Shown: positions 15,778-24,364 of the stretch, one piece after another
Layout: each line of letters begins with the position of its first letter
Position numbering within the stretch: position 1 is the stretch's first letter
DNA from: Tenuibacillus multivorans
GTDB taxonomy: Bacteria > Bacillota > Bacilli > Bacillales > Alkalibacillaceae
Direction of reading: 5' to 3'
Assembly (NCBI RefSeq): GCF_900103915.1
Contig: NZ_FNIG01000004.1
Coordinates: forward strand, 62,001 to 126,000
DNA length: 64,000 nucleotides
The notes under the pieces: generated by a model
Seen by the model: only the letters and a program-made list of their open reading frames with translations
The model's database searches: none
What the model was told of the DNA's origin: nothing
Program-made: the position numbers and the translations under genes

Positions 15778-16758
15778 ATGAAACCAATTGAATTTTTAGA
15801 TGTATCTGGTGATTATTATGAAAATGGAAAGATTCTAGGACAGTACTTTTGCAGCTCCAAAGATTTTCAAAAAATGCTTGAGGAATTTAACGCGATAGAC
15901 CCATTAAACCAAGATCCGGGTGAAATTAAACAAGTCCTCAATCAATACTGTCCGCAGTTATTAGATGAACTAAAAGGTATCAAAGATGGTATGGGGATTA
16001 CAGAAGAAGAAGCATTGAAATATTTTGCCGGCTACGATACGCCAAAGCTTGAAATGGGTTGTACGAGTTTTATGACGGAGGAATATTATGTGCGTAATTA
16101 TGACTTCAGTCCAGCTATCTATGATGGCGTGTTTATCGTTCAAGAACTAGATAATAGTTGGATAACTGGGAACTCACAACTCATATTAGGTCGTTTAGAC
16201 GGAATGAACCATCACGGACTAGTTGTTGGACTACATTTTGTCAATAACGAACCGTACACAAAAGGTTTTCTATGCTCGACCATAGTACGAATCGTATTAG
16301 AGGCTTGCCAAAACGTTGAAGAAGCTATTGAAACATTAGAAAAACTGCCGCATGCGGCAAGCTATAACTATTCATTATTAGACCGTTCAGGGAATTTTGC
16401 TGTATTTGAAGCGACGCCCGATGGTCATCAAGTCAGACGTGGGGAATCTTATTTGACGTGTGTGAATATGTTTGAAACTGATACTATGGACTCATATAAC
16501 CGCGAGTTTACTAAAACTTCAACAGACCGACTAAAAGCACTCGCAGATTATGATGAAGCGACCCCTCCAGAAGAATTACATCAACTTTTTAGCAATCCAG
16601 AATCACCGCTGTTTTATACTTATTATGAAGAATTTTTCGGTACACTTCATACGGTCACATACTTGCCTAAACATAATCAAATCAGGCTAACAGCAACAGG
16701 GAAAACACATGACATTCGTATGAAGGAATGCGGCTTTGAAGTGACCAACAAATCATAG
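15778..16758 (+). CDS. C45-family autoproteolytic acyltransferase/hydrolase
   Basis: A 326-residue Ntn-hydrolase related to acyl-CoA:6-aminopenicillanate acyltransferase and choloylglycine hydrolases. Residues 93-99 read MGCTSFM; in this family cleavage occurs before the Cys, which becomes the N-terminal nucleophile. The following YVRNYDFSP and DGMNHHGLVVGLHF motifs support the fold, as do LLDRSGNFAVFEATP further on. Substrate unknown; most bacterial homologues are amidases or acyltransferases. The start follows AAGGGGATAGGATGA. The short VOC stub lies 15 bases downstream. Confidence 0.8.
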   Translation: MKPIEFLDVSGDYYENGKILGQYFCSSKDFQKMLEEFNAIDPLNQDPGEIKQVLNQYCPQLLDELKGIKDGMGITEEEALKYFAGYDTPKLEMGCTSFMTEEYYVRNYDFSPAIYDGVFIVQELDNSWITGNSQLILGRLDGMNHHGLVVGLHFVNNEPYTKGFLCSTIVRIVLEACQNVEEAIETLEKLPHAASYNYSLLDRSGNFAVFEATPDGHQVRRGESYLTCVNMFETDTMDSYNREFTKTSTDRLKALADYDEATPPEELHQLFSNPESPLFYTYYEEFFGTLHTVTYLPKHNQIRLTATGKTHDIRMKECGFEVTNKS

Positions 16759-16773
16759 GAAGAAGGTTAATAT

Positions 16774-16872
16774 ATGAAAGAAAAATTAATTAGAGTAGGG
16801 ACTAATGTAGAGATGTCATCAACATGGTACGAAGAAAAGCTAGGCGCACAAATTAACTACAGAGTTGTTTAA
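16774..16872 (+). pseudogene. N-terminal stub of a VOC (glyoxalase-like) protein
   Basis: A 32-codon frame reading MKEKLIRVGTNVEMSSTWYE and then EKLGAQINYRVV, with an AGAAGG binding site. The pattern R(V/I)GTNV....STWYEEKLGA is the first beta-alpha unit of VOC proteins, which are at least 110 residues; the spacing between GTNV and STWYE is shorter than usual, suggesting an internal deletion, and the remainder is missing. A terminator follows directly. Confidence 0.65.
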
Positions 16873-16894
16873 AAAGTAATAATTAAATTGAAAA

Positions 16895-16921
16895 AAGTTC
16901 TGGCTAATGCCAGAGCTTTTT
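16895..16921 (+). terminator. Rho-independent terminator
   Basis: GTTCTGGC and GCCAGAGC pair with a TAAT loop, followed by TTTTT. Confidence 0.85.
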
Positions 16922-17046
16922 CATATGTCATCATAATTGGCTCATAATAATTTTATAATCATTTTTAAAAAAATCCTTCGCAAAACGAAATAAAGTTTGT
17001 TATGATTATATGTTAGTGACTCAAAAAGAAGGAAGGAAAATTATAC

Positions 17047-18462
17047 ATGGCAAAAGATTATGAACAACGAGGAGCAAATATAAAAAGAGGACCTCTTATG
17101 GCCGTGCTAATTTCAGGAGCTTTTGTCGCTATACTTAACCAGACGCTTCTAGGGACAGCACTTCCAGCCATTGCGGAGTCTCTTGAGATAAATTATGCTG
17201 CTGCACAGTGGCTACAATCCATATTTATGCTAGTAAATGGAATTATGATACCAGTTACTGCCTTTTTAATTGAAAGGTTTACCACTAGGGGACTATTTTT
17301 AACAGCGATGGGTTCCTTTGCAATCGGTACAGTTCTATGTGCAATCGCCCCTACATTTTCACTTTTAATGGGGGGAAGGATACTCCAGGCTGCCGGTGCC
17401 GGGATCATGTTACCACTAATGCAGACTATCATGTTCTTAGTTTACCCTATAAATAAACGAGGTTCTGCTATGGGGCTATTCGGGCTAGTGATTGCCTTTG
17501 CACCAGCGATAGGACCAACTTTATCAGGTTACCTAGTCGAGCATTTTGTATGGCGAAGCGTATTTTATGTCGTGTTACCAATCGCGATTATTGATATAAT
17601 TGTCGCCTATTTTATATTAAAAAACGTTACAGAGCGTACATTCCCAAAAATGGATCCTCGCTCAATCATTTTGTCTACTTTAGGTTTTGGAGGATTATTG
17701 TACGGATTTAGTATTGCAGGTAACCCACAAACAGGCTTCTTTAGTACAAATGTAATGGTATCTTTAGTTATTGGAGCAATAACATTAACTTGGTTTATAC
17801 GACGTCAACTTAAACTTGAAACACCAATTCTCGAGTTTAGAATTTTCAAGTATAAAATATTTACCCTTACAACGGCTATTGGTATGGTGGCGTTTATGTC
17901 TATGATTGGTGGGGCTGTTATCCTTCCAATTATGATGCAAGATATGCTTGGTTTTTCACCACTACAGTCAGGGCTAATGCTTCTTCCAGGTGCTGCGTTG
18001 ATGGGGCTTATGAACCCTATAACAGGTCGCTTGTTTGATAAATTTGGTGCACGCTATTTATCTATAATAGGACTTTTATTAGTGGTTGTAACGACATTTA
18101 TGTTCACGAATTTAACACCTAATACGAGCTTCACTTACCTTGCAGTGGTCAATGCTGCTCGTATGTTTGGTATTGCTATGGTAATGATGCCTGTTACAAC
18201 AGCAGGTTTAAACCAATTACCGAATAAACTCATGCCACATGGAACAGCTATGAATAACACCATGCGCCAAATGTCAGGTGCTGTTGGAACGGCATTACTT
18301 GTTTCAGTCATGACAAGTCAAGCGCTTGATGGAAGTGTCCAAGGACAACTCCATGGTGTAAACGTATCGTTCATTGTTGCTGCTATTTTGGCAATTGTAG
18401 GATGGATTATGGCATTCTTTATAAGAAATTCACGACCAACTCAAGAACCAGTTAAATATTAA
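17047..18462 (+). CDS. DHA2-type MFS drug efflux transporter (LmrB/EmrB-like)
   Basis: A 471-residue, 14-helix major facilitator of the DHA2 family. Helix 1 carries LISGAFVAILNQTLLGTALP (motif D1-like), helix 4 GRILQAAGAGIMLPLMQTIM (motif B), helix 5 GLVIAFAPAIGPTLSGYL (motif C, drug:H+ antiport). Closest recognised relatives are LmrB/YhcA-like multidrug exporters of Bacillus. The start follows GGAAGGAAAA. It is a single gene closed by a terminator. Regulation is not evident; no TetR or MarR gene is adjacent. Confidence 0.92.
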   Translation: MAKDYEQRGANIKRGPLMAVLISGAFVAILNQTLLGTALPAIAESLEINYAAAQWLQSIFMLVNGIMIPVTAFLIERFTTRGLFLTAMGSFAIGTVLCAIAPTFSLLMGGRILQAAGAGIMLPLMQTIMFLVYPINKRGSAMGLFGLVIAFAPAIGPTLSGYLVEHFVWRSVFYVVLPIAIIDIIVAYFILKNVTERTFPKMDPRSIILSTLGFGGLLYGFSIAGNPQTGFFSTNVMVSLVIGAITLTWFIRRQLKLETPILEFRIFKYKIFTLTTAIGMVAFMSMIGGAVILPIMMQDMLGFSPLQSGLMLLPGAALMGLMNPITGRLFDKFGARYLSIIGLLLVVVTTFMFTNLTPNTSFTYLAVVNAARMFGIAMVMMPVTTAGLNQLPNKLMPHGTAMNNTMRQMSGAVGTALLVSVMTSQALDGSVQGQLHGVNVSFIVAAILAIVGWIMAFFIRNSRPTQEPVKY

Positions 18463-18474
18463 TTGAAAGCGGTT

Positions 18475-18508
18475 CTCCCCCACAGAATTGATCTGAGGGG
18501 GTTTTTAA
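18475..18508 (+). terminator. Rho-independent terminator
   Basis: CTCCCCCACAGA and TCTGAGGGGG pair with one bulge and a short loop, then TTTTTA. It follows the MFS gene. Confidence 0.8.
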
Positions 18509-18555
18509 TACAGTCGTTATATTTGGTTAATAAATATATAGGTTACTCAGTGTAT

Positions 18556-18768
18556 GGTATTGGGTATTCATATTGTTTTTTGGGGACTCCATGCTTTGAT
18601 TGGGGAATCAGCTATTGTGATTGGGGAATTAACACACGTTATTGGGTGGAAAATAGCATTCAATGGGGAAAAAACAACAAAAATAGGGGATTCAACCAGG
18701 GGGATAGGGCACTCAAGCTATCAGATTGGGGATTCAGCACCTGACATTGGGGATTTAAACAAATTCCT
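18556..18768 (+). repeat. 20-21-nt-step array, TTGGGGATTCA phrase, 10 units
   Basis: The phrase core (TGGGG or TAGGG) has its first base at 18561, 18581, 18601, 18622, 18643, 18664, 18685, 18706, 18727 and 18748: two steps of 20 and seven of exactly 21 nt. Only about ten positions of each unit are conserved (GATTGGGGATTCA); the other eleven differ almost completely between units. The array fills the space between two convergent genes and reads open in several frames without being a credible gene. Confidence 0.93.
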
Positions 18769-18770
18769 AC

Positions 18771-18806
18771 AAAAAAACTCTTGGGAACTGATCCCAAGAG
18801 TTTTAC
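18771..18806 (-). terminator. Bidirectional terminator
   Basis: ACTCTTGGGA and TCCCAAGAGT form a perfect 10-bp stem; on the minus strand it is followed by a run of seven T, placing it just after the YjiH gene. Confidence 0.88.
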
Positions 18807-20129
18807 TTAAAATAGAAAGTGTGCAAATAAGATTATAACAGGTAGTGTAATCAACGTCCGTAATAGGAAAATTACGACTAATTTTGTGAAATTAACGGGT
18901 ACTTTCGAAGCGAGGATGACGCCCCCTACCTCTGATAAATAAATCAACTGGGTAACACTTAATGCCGCGATAATAAAGCGTGTCATTTCGCTGGCAACAT
19001 CACCTATTAGGAGTGCAGGTAAGAACATATCGGTAAATCCGACTAAGATCGTTTCAGCAGCAGCTGCAGCTTCAGGTATCTGTAAAAGTTCCAAAATAGG
19101 CACGAACGGTGCACCTAGCCATGTGAATAATGGCGTGTAAGTTGCAACGATTAAACCTAACGTACCAATAGCCATAACAATGGGTAAAACACCGAACCAC
19201 ATGTCCATGACGTTTTTCGTACCTTCCTTAAAGAAGGATCGGATACCAGGTGATTTTTCTGCACGATTAATCGCTTGTTTATATCCCCAAGTAAAGGCAT
19301 TGTATCCACTTGGAATACTTTCATCGACACCTTCATTTTTCTCAGTATAGTACGTATCTGGAATACGTGATAAAGGTGGAATGCGTGGCATAATAATCGC
19401 TGCGACAAGACCAGCTGCAAGAATGGTTAAATAGATTGGCAAGAACATATGCATTAAACCAACCTGTTGAACGACGACAATCGTAAACGTAATCGAAACA
19501 ACCGAGAATGTTGTTCCAATAACGGCAGCCTCACGTTTGGTATAATAACCATCTTCGTACTGTCGACTTGTTAAAAGAACACCAATCGTTCCGTCACCTA
19601 ACCATGATGCTAGGTTATCAACAGTTGAACGTCCAGGTAATGTAAATACTGGGCGCATGATTTTAGTGAATAAAGCACCAATGAATTCTAGTAAACCATA
19701 GTTTAATAAGAGTGGTAAAAAGAAGGATGCAAAAAAGAATACGGCAACTAAGGATGGCATGAGATCAATAAGAATCGTACCACCCGTGTCCATTGAATAG
19801 AATCCTTCCCATATAATTTCAAAATAAGTAAAAATGATAAAGAACATCCCGACAATGCGGACGGTTAACCAAAATCCAGATACGTTAAATACTGAACCGA
19901 TAAATGAATTATCAGGAAAGCGGTTAGGCATTAATTTTGCAACAATAGACATAAGTGCCGAAATCGTTACTAATATTAGCGCAATGATGTATATTGAATC
20001 ATCTAATAGATTCAATAATTCTTCAGCTAAAATAGCAACCGGTACGCTTGATGAGTCTTGATATGGGACCGGTGTAACAAATAAGAATAACCCGATTAAA
20101 GATAAAACTATAAATTTAAATTTTGACAA
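18807..20129 (-). CDS. YjiH family membrane protein (nucleoside-recognition domain)
   Basis: The 440-residue protein has about ten membrane segments and two Gate-type (nucleoside recognition) repeats, with LASWLGDGTIGVLLTSRQYEDG in the first and ETILVGFTDMFLPALLIGDV in the second, both hallmark segments of the YjiH family. The family is believed to be a transporter or channel with unknown substrate. ATG at 20129 follows AAGGGGATTACG. A terminator hairpin with seven T on the minus strand follows it. Confidence 0.87.
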   Translation of the reverse strand: MSKFKFIVLSLIGLFLFVTPVPYQDSSSVPVAILAEELLNLLDDSIYIIALILVTISALMSIVAKLMPNRFPDNSFIGSVFNVSGFWLTVRIVGMFFIIFTYFEIIWEGFYSMDTGGTILIDLMPSLVAVFFFASFFLPLLLNYGLLEFIGALFTKIMRPVFTLPGRSTVDNLASWLGDGTIGVLLTSRQYEDGYYTKREAAVIGTTFSVVSITFTIVVVQQVGLMHMFLPIYLTILAAGLVAAIIMPRIPPLSRIPDTYYTEKNEGVDESIPSGYNAFTWGYKQAINRAEKSPGIRSFFKEGTKNVMDMWFGVLPIVMAIGTLGLIVATYTPLFTWLGAPFVPILELLQIPEAAAAAETILVGFTDMFLPALLIGDVASEMTRFIIAALSVTQLIYLSEVGGVILASKVPVNFTKLVVIFLLRTLITLPVIILFAHFLF

Positions 20130-20241
20130 CGTAATCCCCTTCTTTTTTGTATACTTATTTACGAAAAATCAATATTTATACAATAACATGAATTGTCCAT
20201 TCAATAAAGAGTCTCTTTAATAAAACGATAGTTTTTTGATT

Positions 20242-20706
20242 TTAAAGCCCAGATGGTTTTACAATCATAAGAATAAAGATTAACAAAATTAATGTTGATG
20301 TAATCCAGTAACAGTGATTGATCATGGTAAATGATTGACGGTATTTTGATGGAAGAGCATCTAGCCTGGCCGTATTGGGATCGGCCAAATAACTGCGAAG
20401 CTTTTTTAATTTAGGTCCAACTAAGCCCATTACGATGGTAAGTATGATGATGTATAAGATGAGTGATCCTAATAACCATAGCTGTGAAAATTCCCCGTAG
20501 TCACCCATTACATACAATATGAACCCGGTTATAACTGCTAGGATGCCACCTATCTTAGAGAAAACCTCAAGCTTTTTCACCGTACCAAGTGATGTTCGAA
20601 GCTCTGCCACACTTTGTTCTTTTCTTAATAACACATGCCCAAAAAATGTCGGACCAATACCGATAATCGCTGTTAACACATGCAAAACAATTATAAATTG
20701 AAACAA
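20242..20706 (-). CDS. DUF2269-like four-helix membrane protein
   Basis: A 154-residue protein with four membrane segments: LHVLTAIIGIGPTFFGHVLL (residues 8-27, the DUF2269 signature with conserved His), then around residues 52-68, 76-95 and 130-148. The family is of unknown function. Upstream, AGGTGGAGTGAG gives a binding site. It lies about 110 bases upstream (in its transcription direction) of the YjiH gene, and could share its transcript. Confidence 0.7.
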   Translation of the reverse strand: MFQFIIVLHVLTAIIGIGPTFFGHVLLRKEQSVAELRTSLGTVKKLEVFSKIGGILAVITGFILYVMGDYGEFSQLWLLGSLILYIIILTIVMGLVGPKLKKLRSYLADPNTARLDALPSKYRQSFTMINHCYWITSTLILLIFILMIVKPSGL

Positions 20707-20847
20707 CTCACTCCACCTTTCCGAGAGTTGACAAACCTTCTCATTAAAATATAGTTAAAATAAATTAAAAAAATGACAACAATCATGATAGATTTCTACT
20801 ATTAATGGCATCAGTATATTAGAACGGTAAGGATAGGGGGTGTTCAA

Positions 20848-21567
20848 ATGTTGCTCGACGATCGAGCTAATGAAACGTTAATAGATGATATGATACATGA
20901 TGATGAACTCATTTCCCGAGCTAAACAAGGTGATCCAGAGGCTTTTGGTGAACTGGTCAGTCGTCATCGTGCTAAGGCTTATGGATGGGCGAAAAAGATG
21001 ACCTATGACTCATATTTAGCGGAAGATATTGTACAAGAAGCCTTACTACAGGCCTTTTTAAAAATTTCAACCTTAATAGATGCAGAGAAGTTTATCGGAT
21101 GGTTCCATCGCATTGTACAAAATCAAGGCCATATGAAGCTAAGGCGAGGAGGTCCATATGCTAAAGAACAAATGTTTAGTTCGTTTACACAAAATGAAGA
21201 TATCGATTGGCATAATATTGATCATATTCTTTTTCAGTTAAACCAATCAATCGAAAACAGACCGACTGATAATCCCGTTGAGCAACTGATACGAAAAGAG
21301 ACGATTCAAGGTTTAATGGAATTACTTCGATGTTTAACTGATCGAGAGCGAACGATTTTTGAACAATTCTTTTTTGAGCAATTATCACCAAAAGAAATCG
21401 CTGAACTTTTTCAGACAAAGGTGAGTAATGTGTATAACGTCATTTCAAGGTCACGCCAAAAGCTAAAGCGTGAGAGGATTCGGATTGAAATTAAGAATTA
21501 CGTTGAAGTTCGTGGAAAAAAAGGATTACCGTCAAAGCGTATTTTGGATCAGTCAAAATTAATTTAA
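20848..21567 (+). CDS. ECF-type RNA polymerase sigma factor
   Basis: The 239-residue protein has sigma region 2 at residues 25-92 (ELISRAKQGDPEAFGELV...YDSYLAEDIVQEALLQAFL) and region 4 at residues 150-205 (LTDRERTIFEQFFFEQLSPKEIAELFQ). A linker of about 55 residues and a basic tail make it longer than a minimal ECF factor. The start follows ATAGGGGGTG. The next gene starts 13 bases downstream and is co-transcribed; it is a soluble protein rather than a membrane anti-sigma factor, so the usual ECF control mechanism is not evident. Confidence 0.88.
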   Translation: MLLDDRANETLIDDMIHDDELISRAKQGDPEAFGELVSRHRAKAYGWAKKMTYDSYLAEDIVQEALLQAFLKISTLIDAEKFIGWFHRIVQNQGHMKLRRGGPYAKEQMFSSFTQNEDIDWHNIDHILFQLNQSIENRPTDNPVEQLIRKETIQGLMELLRCLTDRERTIFEQFFFEQLSPKEIAELFQTKVSNVYNVISRSRQKLKRERIRIEIKNYVEVRGKKGLPSKRILDQSKLI

Positions 21568-21579
21568 AGGAGCGATTCA

Positions 21580-22557
21580 ATGCGAGAATCAAAAACAATT
21601 AGTAGCTGTGAGGCTTTTCTATCAAGTTGGTCTTCGGCAGGAACATCGATCTACAATTCTACACGATTTCTAAAAGATGATTTAACATTAGTAGAAGTGA
21701 TGGGCTATACCGGTCACGCCTTTCGCATTAATATTAATGCCGCGGATGTAGATGTTGCCGGACCAACGGGATATGATTGGGGGAGTTTTTTTAGTAAGGG
21801 TCTTAAGAATATTGGTTTTACTTGTCAATCTGTTCGTACGGATCATCACACACCTCCGACACCAAATGAATTGAAGGAAGCCCTGTCTTTAGTGCAAACA
21901 AGTATCGATAAAGGTGTTCCAGTAATTACTTGGGATTTGTTTATTCCGGAGTTTGGGAATATATACGGTTACGATGATGAAAAGCGTGAACTAATGGGTA
22001 AGGATCCAAATGGTGATGGTCCGTTGGCTTATGAAAAATTAGGTCGTGGTCAAGTTAATGAACTTTTTGTCATGACATTAGATGAACCATTTGAGGTCGA
22101 TCAGAAGACCATGTTAAAAGGGGCATTAGAGCTTGCAATAGACCATGCCTATCAGAACGAACATGCTAACGAGACGCCACCATATCAAAATGGTTTAGTA
22201 GGTTATGATGCATGGATTCAAGCGTTTGAAAAAGGAGAAGTCAGTGACTTTGGCAATGCATACAATGCCGTGGTAGTTTATGATGCAAGAAAGTTTGCGG
22301 CTCAGTTTTTTAGAAAAATTGAAGAGGAATGGCTTGATCATGATGTTGTGAAAAGTCTCGCTGGTCAGGTAGCTCAGGAGTATCAAAAAGTGGCCGATCA
22401 CTTAGGGGAGCTTGTTTATCTCTTTCCATTTCCACATGGAGGAGATCCCAATAATCCTAAGAATGCTCAGTTTGCGATTGAACAGTTGAAGCAAGCAAAA
22501 AAATATGAAACTCAAGCTACTGAAGGGTTAGAAAAAATGAAAGAGGTATTATCTTAG
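21580..22557 (+). CDS. BtrH-like/cysteine-protease-fold protein, unknown function
   Basis: A 325-residue soluble protein paired with the ECF sigma gene (13-base gap, AAAGGAG binding site). The N-terminal third (CEAFLSSWSSAG, MGYTGHAFRININ, LSLVQTSIDKGVPVITWDLF) follows the BtrH-N/C39-like pattern, with a Cys at residue 10 and His at residue 46; the C-terminal part is helical and ends with LVYLFPFPHGG. No signal peptide or membrane segment is present. It may sense or process a ligand for the sigma factor, but this is inference from adjacency only. Confidence 0.6.
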   Translation: MRESKTISSCEAFLSSWSSAGTSIYNSTRFLKDDLTLVEVMGYTGHAFRININAADVDVAGPTGYDWGSFFSKGLKNIGFTCQSVRTDHHTPPTPNELKEALSLVQTSIDKGVPVITWDLFIPEFGNIYGYDDEKRELMGKDPNGDGPLAYEKLGRGQVNELFVMTLDEPFEVDQKTMLKGALELAIDHAYQNEHANETPPYQNGLVGYDAWIQAFEKGEVSDFGNAYNAVVVYDARKFAAQFFRKIEEEWLDHDVVKSLAGQVAQEYQKVADHLGELVYLFPFPHGGDPNNPKNAQFAIEQLKQAKKYETQATEGLEKMKEVLS

Positions 22558-22583
22558 AAGGTGCTACGTGCGCCTCTTTTTCT
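22557..22583. terminator. Weak bidirectional terminator between convergent genes
   Basis: AGGTGC and GCGCCT pair around TACGT, followed by CTTTTTC on the plus strand. It is short but correctly placed between two 3' ends. Confidence 0.5.
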
Positions 22584-23309
22584 TCAGTAGTCTTTAGGAG
22601 CCTCTTTTAATAAACGCATACGATAAGCATTCATAGCTGTTTCACCTAGTTGATCGAGAAGATTATAATTCGCATAAGCCCCTATGACTGCCCCGAATCC
22701 TGGAATTAATTGTAGCATTTTGACAAAATCGATATAGTCTCGATACTCCTGTTGAAAAACATGCCAATCCATGTCAACAAGTGTATCCTTATGTTCTTCC
22801 CAATTTTCGATAATGTTGAACGTTTCGCGGCGTTTTTCATCATTAGAGAAAGCTAGCTGGAAGACGTGTAATATGAATAAGCGCTCCTCATATTGATTTG
22901 TGTCGTATCCATAAACAGCCGCTACATCAAAGAGGAACTTCATTTTGACCGACAAAAGTAACGGAAAATCTGCGAGGCCGAGGAAAATCCCACCAGCACC
23001 GGTACCAGCACCCTCAGCGGCTGCTGTTTTTTTGTAGTTTGATAGCTTTTCATTCAAAAGCTTATCCCGTTCATATAAAGTCAAATCATTATATTGATGT
23101 TTTTTGGTCGTGATGTTAGAGCCTGTTAATGTTGCTTTCACCATGCCCTTAATTCCTTCGGTAATCACACGATGAGCTTTTTCCGGAATCATACTATTCA
23201 CTTTATTTTGCGCTTTTTTAGTTAAACCTTTAACGAGGCCTGATTTTTTGAGTATTTTCTTTCGCCAATCCCGTATTTCATCTATGACCAACATATTATA
23301 TTCATTCAT
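22584..23309 (-). CDS. EcsC family protein
   Basis: This 241-residue protein matches EcsC: the AEGAGTGAGGIFLGLADFPLLLSVKMKF segment around residues 95-125 is the family's hydrophobic, glycine-rich signature, followed by YEERLFILHVFQLAF and LIPGFGAVIGAYANYNLLDQLG. EcsC proteins accompany or are distant from the EcsAB transporter and have unknown activity. The ATG at 23309 was preferred because AAGGGTG lies 6 nt upstream; a GTG three codons earlier overlaps that site. The gene stands alone. Confidence 0.85.
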   Translation of the reverse strand: MNEYNMLVIDEIRDWRKKILKKSGLVKGLTKKAQNKVNSMIPEKAHRVITEGIKGMVKATLTGSNITTKKHQYNDLTLYERDKLLNEKLSNYKKTAAAEGAGTGAGGIFLGLADFPLLLSVKMKFLFDVAAVYGYDTNQYEERLFILHVFQLAFSNDEKRRETFNIIENWEEHKDTLVDMDWHVFQQEYRDYIDFVKMLQLIPGFGAVIGAYANYNLLDQLGETAMNAYRMRLLKEAPKDY

Positions 23310-23444
23310 TTTCTTCACCCTTATATTGTTATCCTATTATATTTTAGCATATGCATATCATGATTTATTAAATTTCAATAAAAGGAAATTTGTACCTTTT
23401 TGTAGAACATATTTAGTAGGTAACAATTCGAAGGAGGAAATGTT

Positions 23445-23840
23445 ATGGTTTTTGAGTTAACAATTCAGTTTAGAGTATCCGATTTTAAGGAAGGGCGGAA
23501 GTTTTATGAAGGGTTCTTCCAACGTGAACCGGACTTTGTTCCTCACGATGGTATTGCCGAGTGGGAAATAATCCCGGGCAGTTGGCTACAATTGGCTGAA
23601 GGAACACCTGCAAAAGGAAGTGGCCCACTTCGATTAGGTGTAACAGATATTGAAGCAGCTAGAGATAGAATGGTCAATGATTTTGGTGTTAATCATTTTG
23701 AGTTTAACTCAAGAGAAGAAGTACCTGTAAAATGGGCAACTTTTGTTGATCCATGGGGGAACGGGCTAGGATTCTTTGAATACTTGGATAAAGTGGAAGA
23801 AAAGGAACGGATTAAGGAGATATTAGGTGAATCGGTATAA
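23445..23840 (+). CDS. VOC-superfamily glyoxalase/bleomycin-resistance-like protein
   Basis: A 131-residue single VOC module pair: FELTIQFRVSDFKEGRKFYEG at the N-terminus, SGPLRLGVTDIEAARDRM in the middle and KWATFVDPWGNGLGFFEYL at the end, the last containing the usual (D/N)P(W/D)GN.(L/I)...E motif that supplies the metal-binding glutamate. Specific substrate unknown. The binding site AAGGAGG is strong. It is a single gene. Confidence 0.88.
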   Translation: MVFELTIQFRVSDFKEGRKFYEGFFQREPDFVPHDGIAEWEIIPGSWLQLAEGTPAKGSGPLRLGVTDIEAARDRMVNDFGVNHFEFNSREEVPVKWATFVDPWGNGLGFFEYLDKVEEKERIKEILGESV

Positions 23841-23913
23841 AGTAGATCATGATGATTATAGTTTTTTGTGATTTAACCAATTTGGATAATTAAGAACTCG
23901 GAGGGGCTTAAAT

Positions 23914-24123
23914 ATGCTAATAGCTACAAACTGGTATGACTGGATCACACCCACGACACCAATGGCTGCAATCATAACTGGAATCGTGTTCTCCATACTT
24001 ATAGCTTTACTCGTTTGGATGGAACAAAGAGAATGGAGGGCTTCCTTAGCATTTACAGGGATGGGTGCAGGCGTTACCATTCTTGTAACAGGTGTTTTAG
24101 AAATGATAGGGTATTTTGGGTAA
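23914..24123 (+). CDS. Small two-pass membrane protein
   Basis: A 69-residue protein with two membrane segments (residues 18-35 and 45-66) joined by the loop MEQREWRAS. CTCGGAGGGGC is a strong binding site. No family is recognised. It is an isolated small gene. Confidence 0.65.
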   Translation: MLIATNWYDWITPTTPMAAIITGIVFSILIALLVWMEQREWRASLAFTGMGAGVTILVTGVLEMIGYFG

Positions 24124-24192
24124 CTTTATAAAAAATATAACCCAATCATGATTTTCCTTTAACATGTTTAAAAAACTTGAAAAAACCCCGCT

Positions 24193-24270
24193 TTACCCTT
24201 TATCTGTGATTATTAATACAAATAATGCACTTATAATCGTTACAATGATTAAAGCAATTATTATAGACAT
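24193..24270 (-). CDS. 25-residue hydrophobic peptide
   Basis: On the minus strand an ATG following TTGAGGGGC encodes a 25-residue peptide, almost wholly a membrane helix (starting MSIIIALIIVTIISALF and ending ITDKG). A GC-rich element and T-run (CGGGGTTTTTT) follow the stop. Such peptides include regulators of membrane complexes and type I toxins; no antisense RNA could be identified, so no role is assigned. Confidence 0.5.
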   Translation of the reverse strand: MSIIIALIIVTIISALFVLIITDKG

Positions 24271-24364
24271 AAGTTATTGCCCCTCAACTTATTTATTATC
24301 GCGGCCTCGTAGCCTGTAATGACTAATATCATGGTTATCATTTTGAATAAATGAGTTGGCTTAA

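Noticed and set aside
18463-18838. Open frames of 93-94 codons rich in Gly, Trp and Ile
   Set aside because: They cover the 21-nt array and the terminators and have no binding site; composition follows the TGGGGATTCA phrase rather than a protein.
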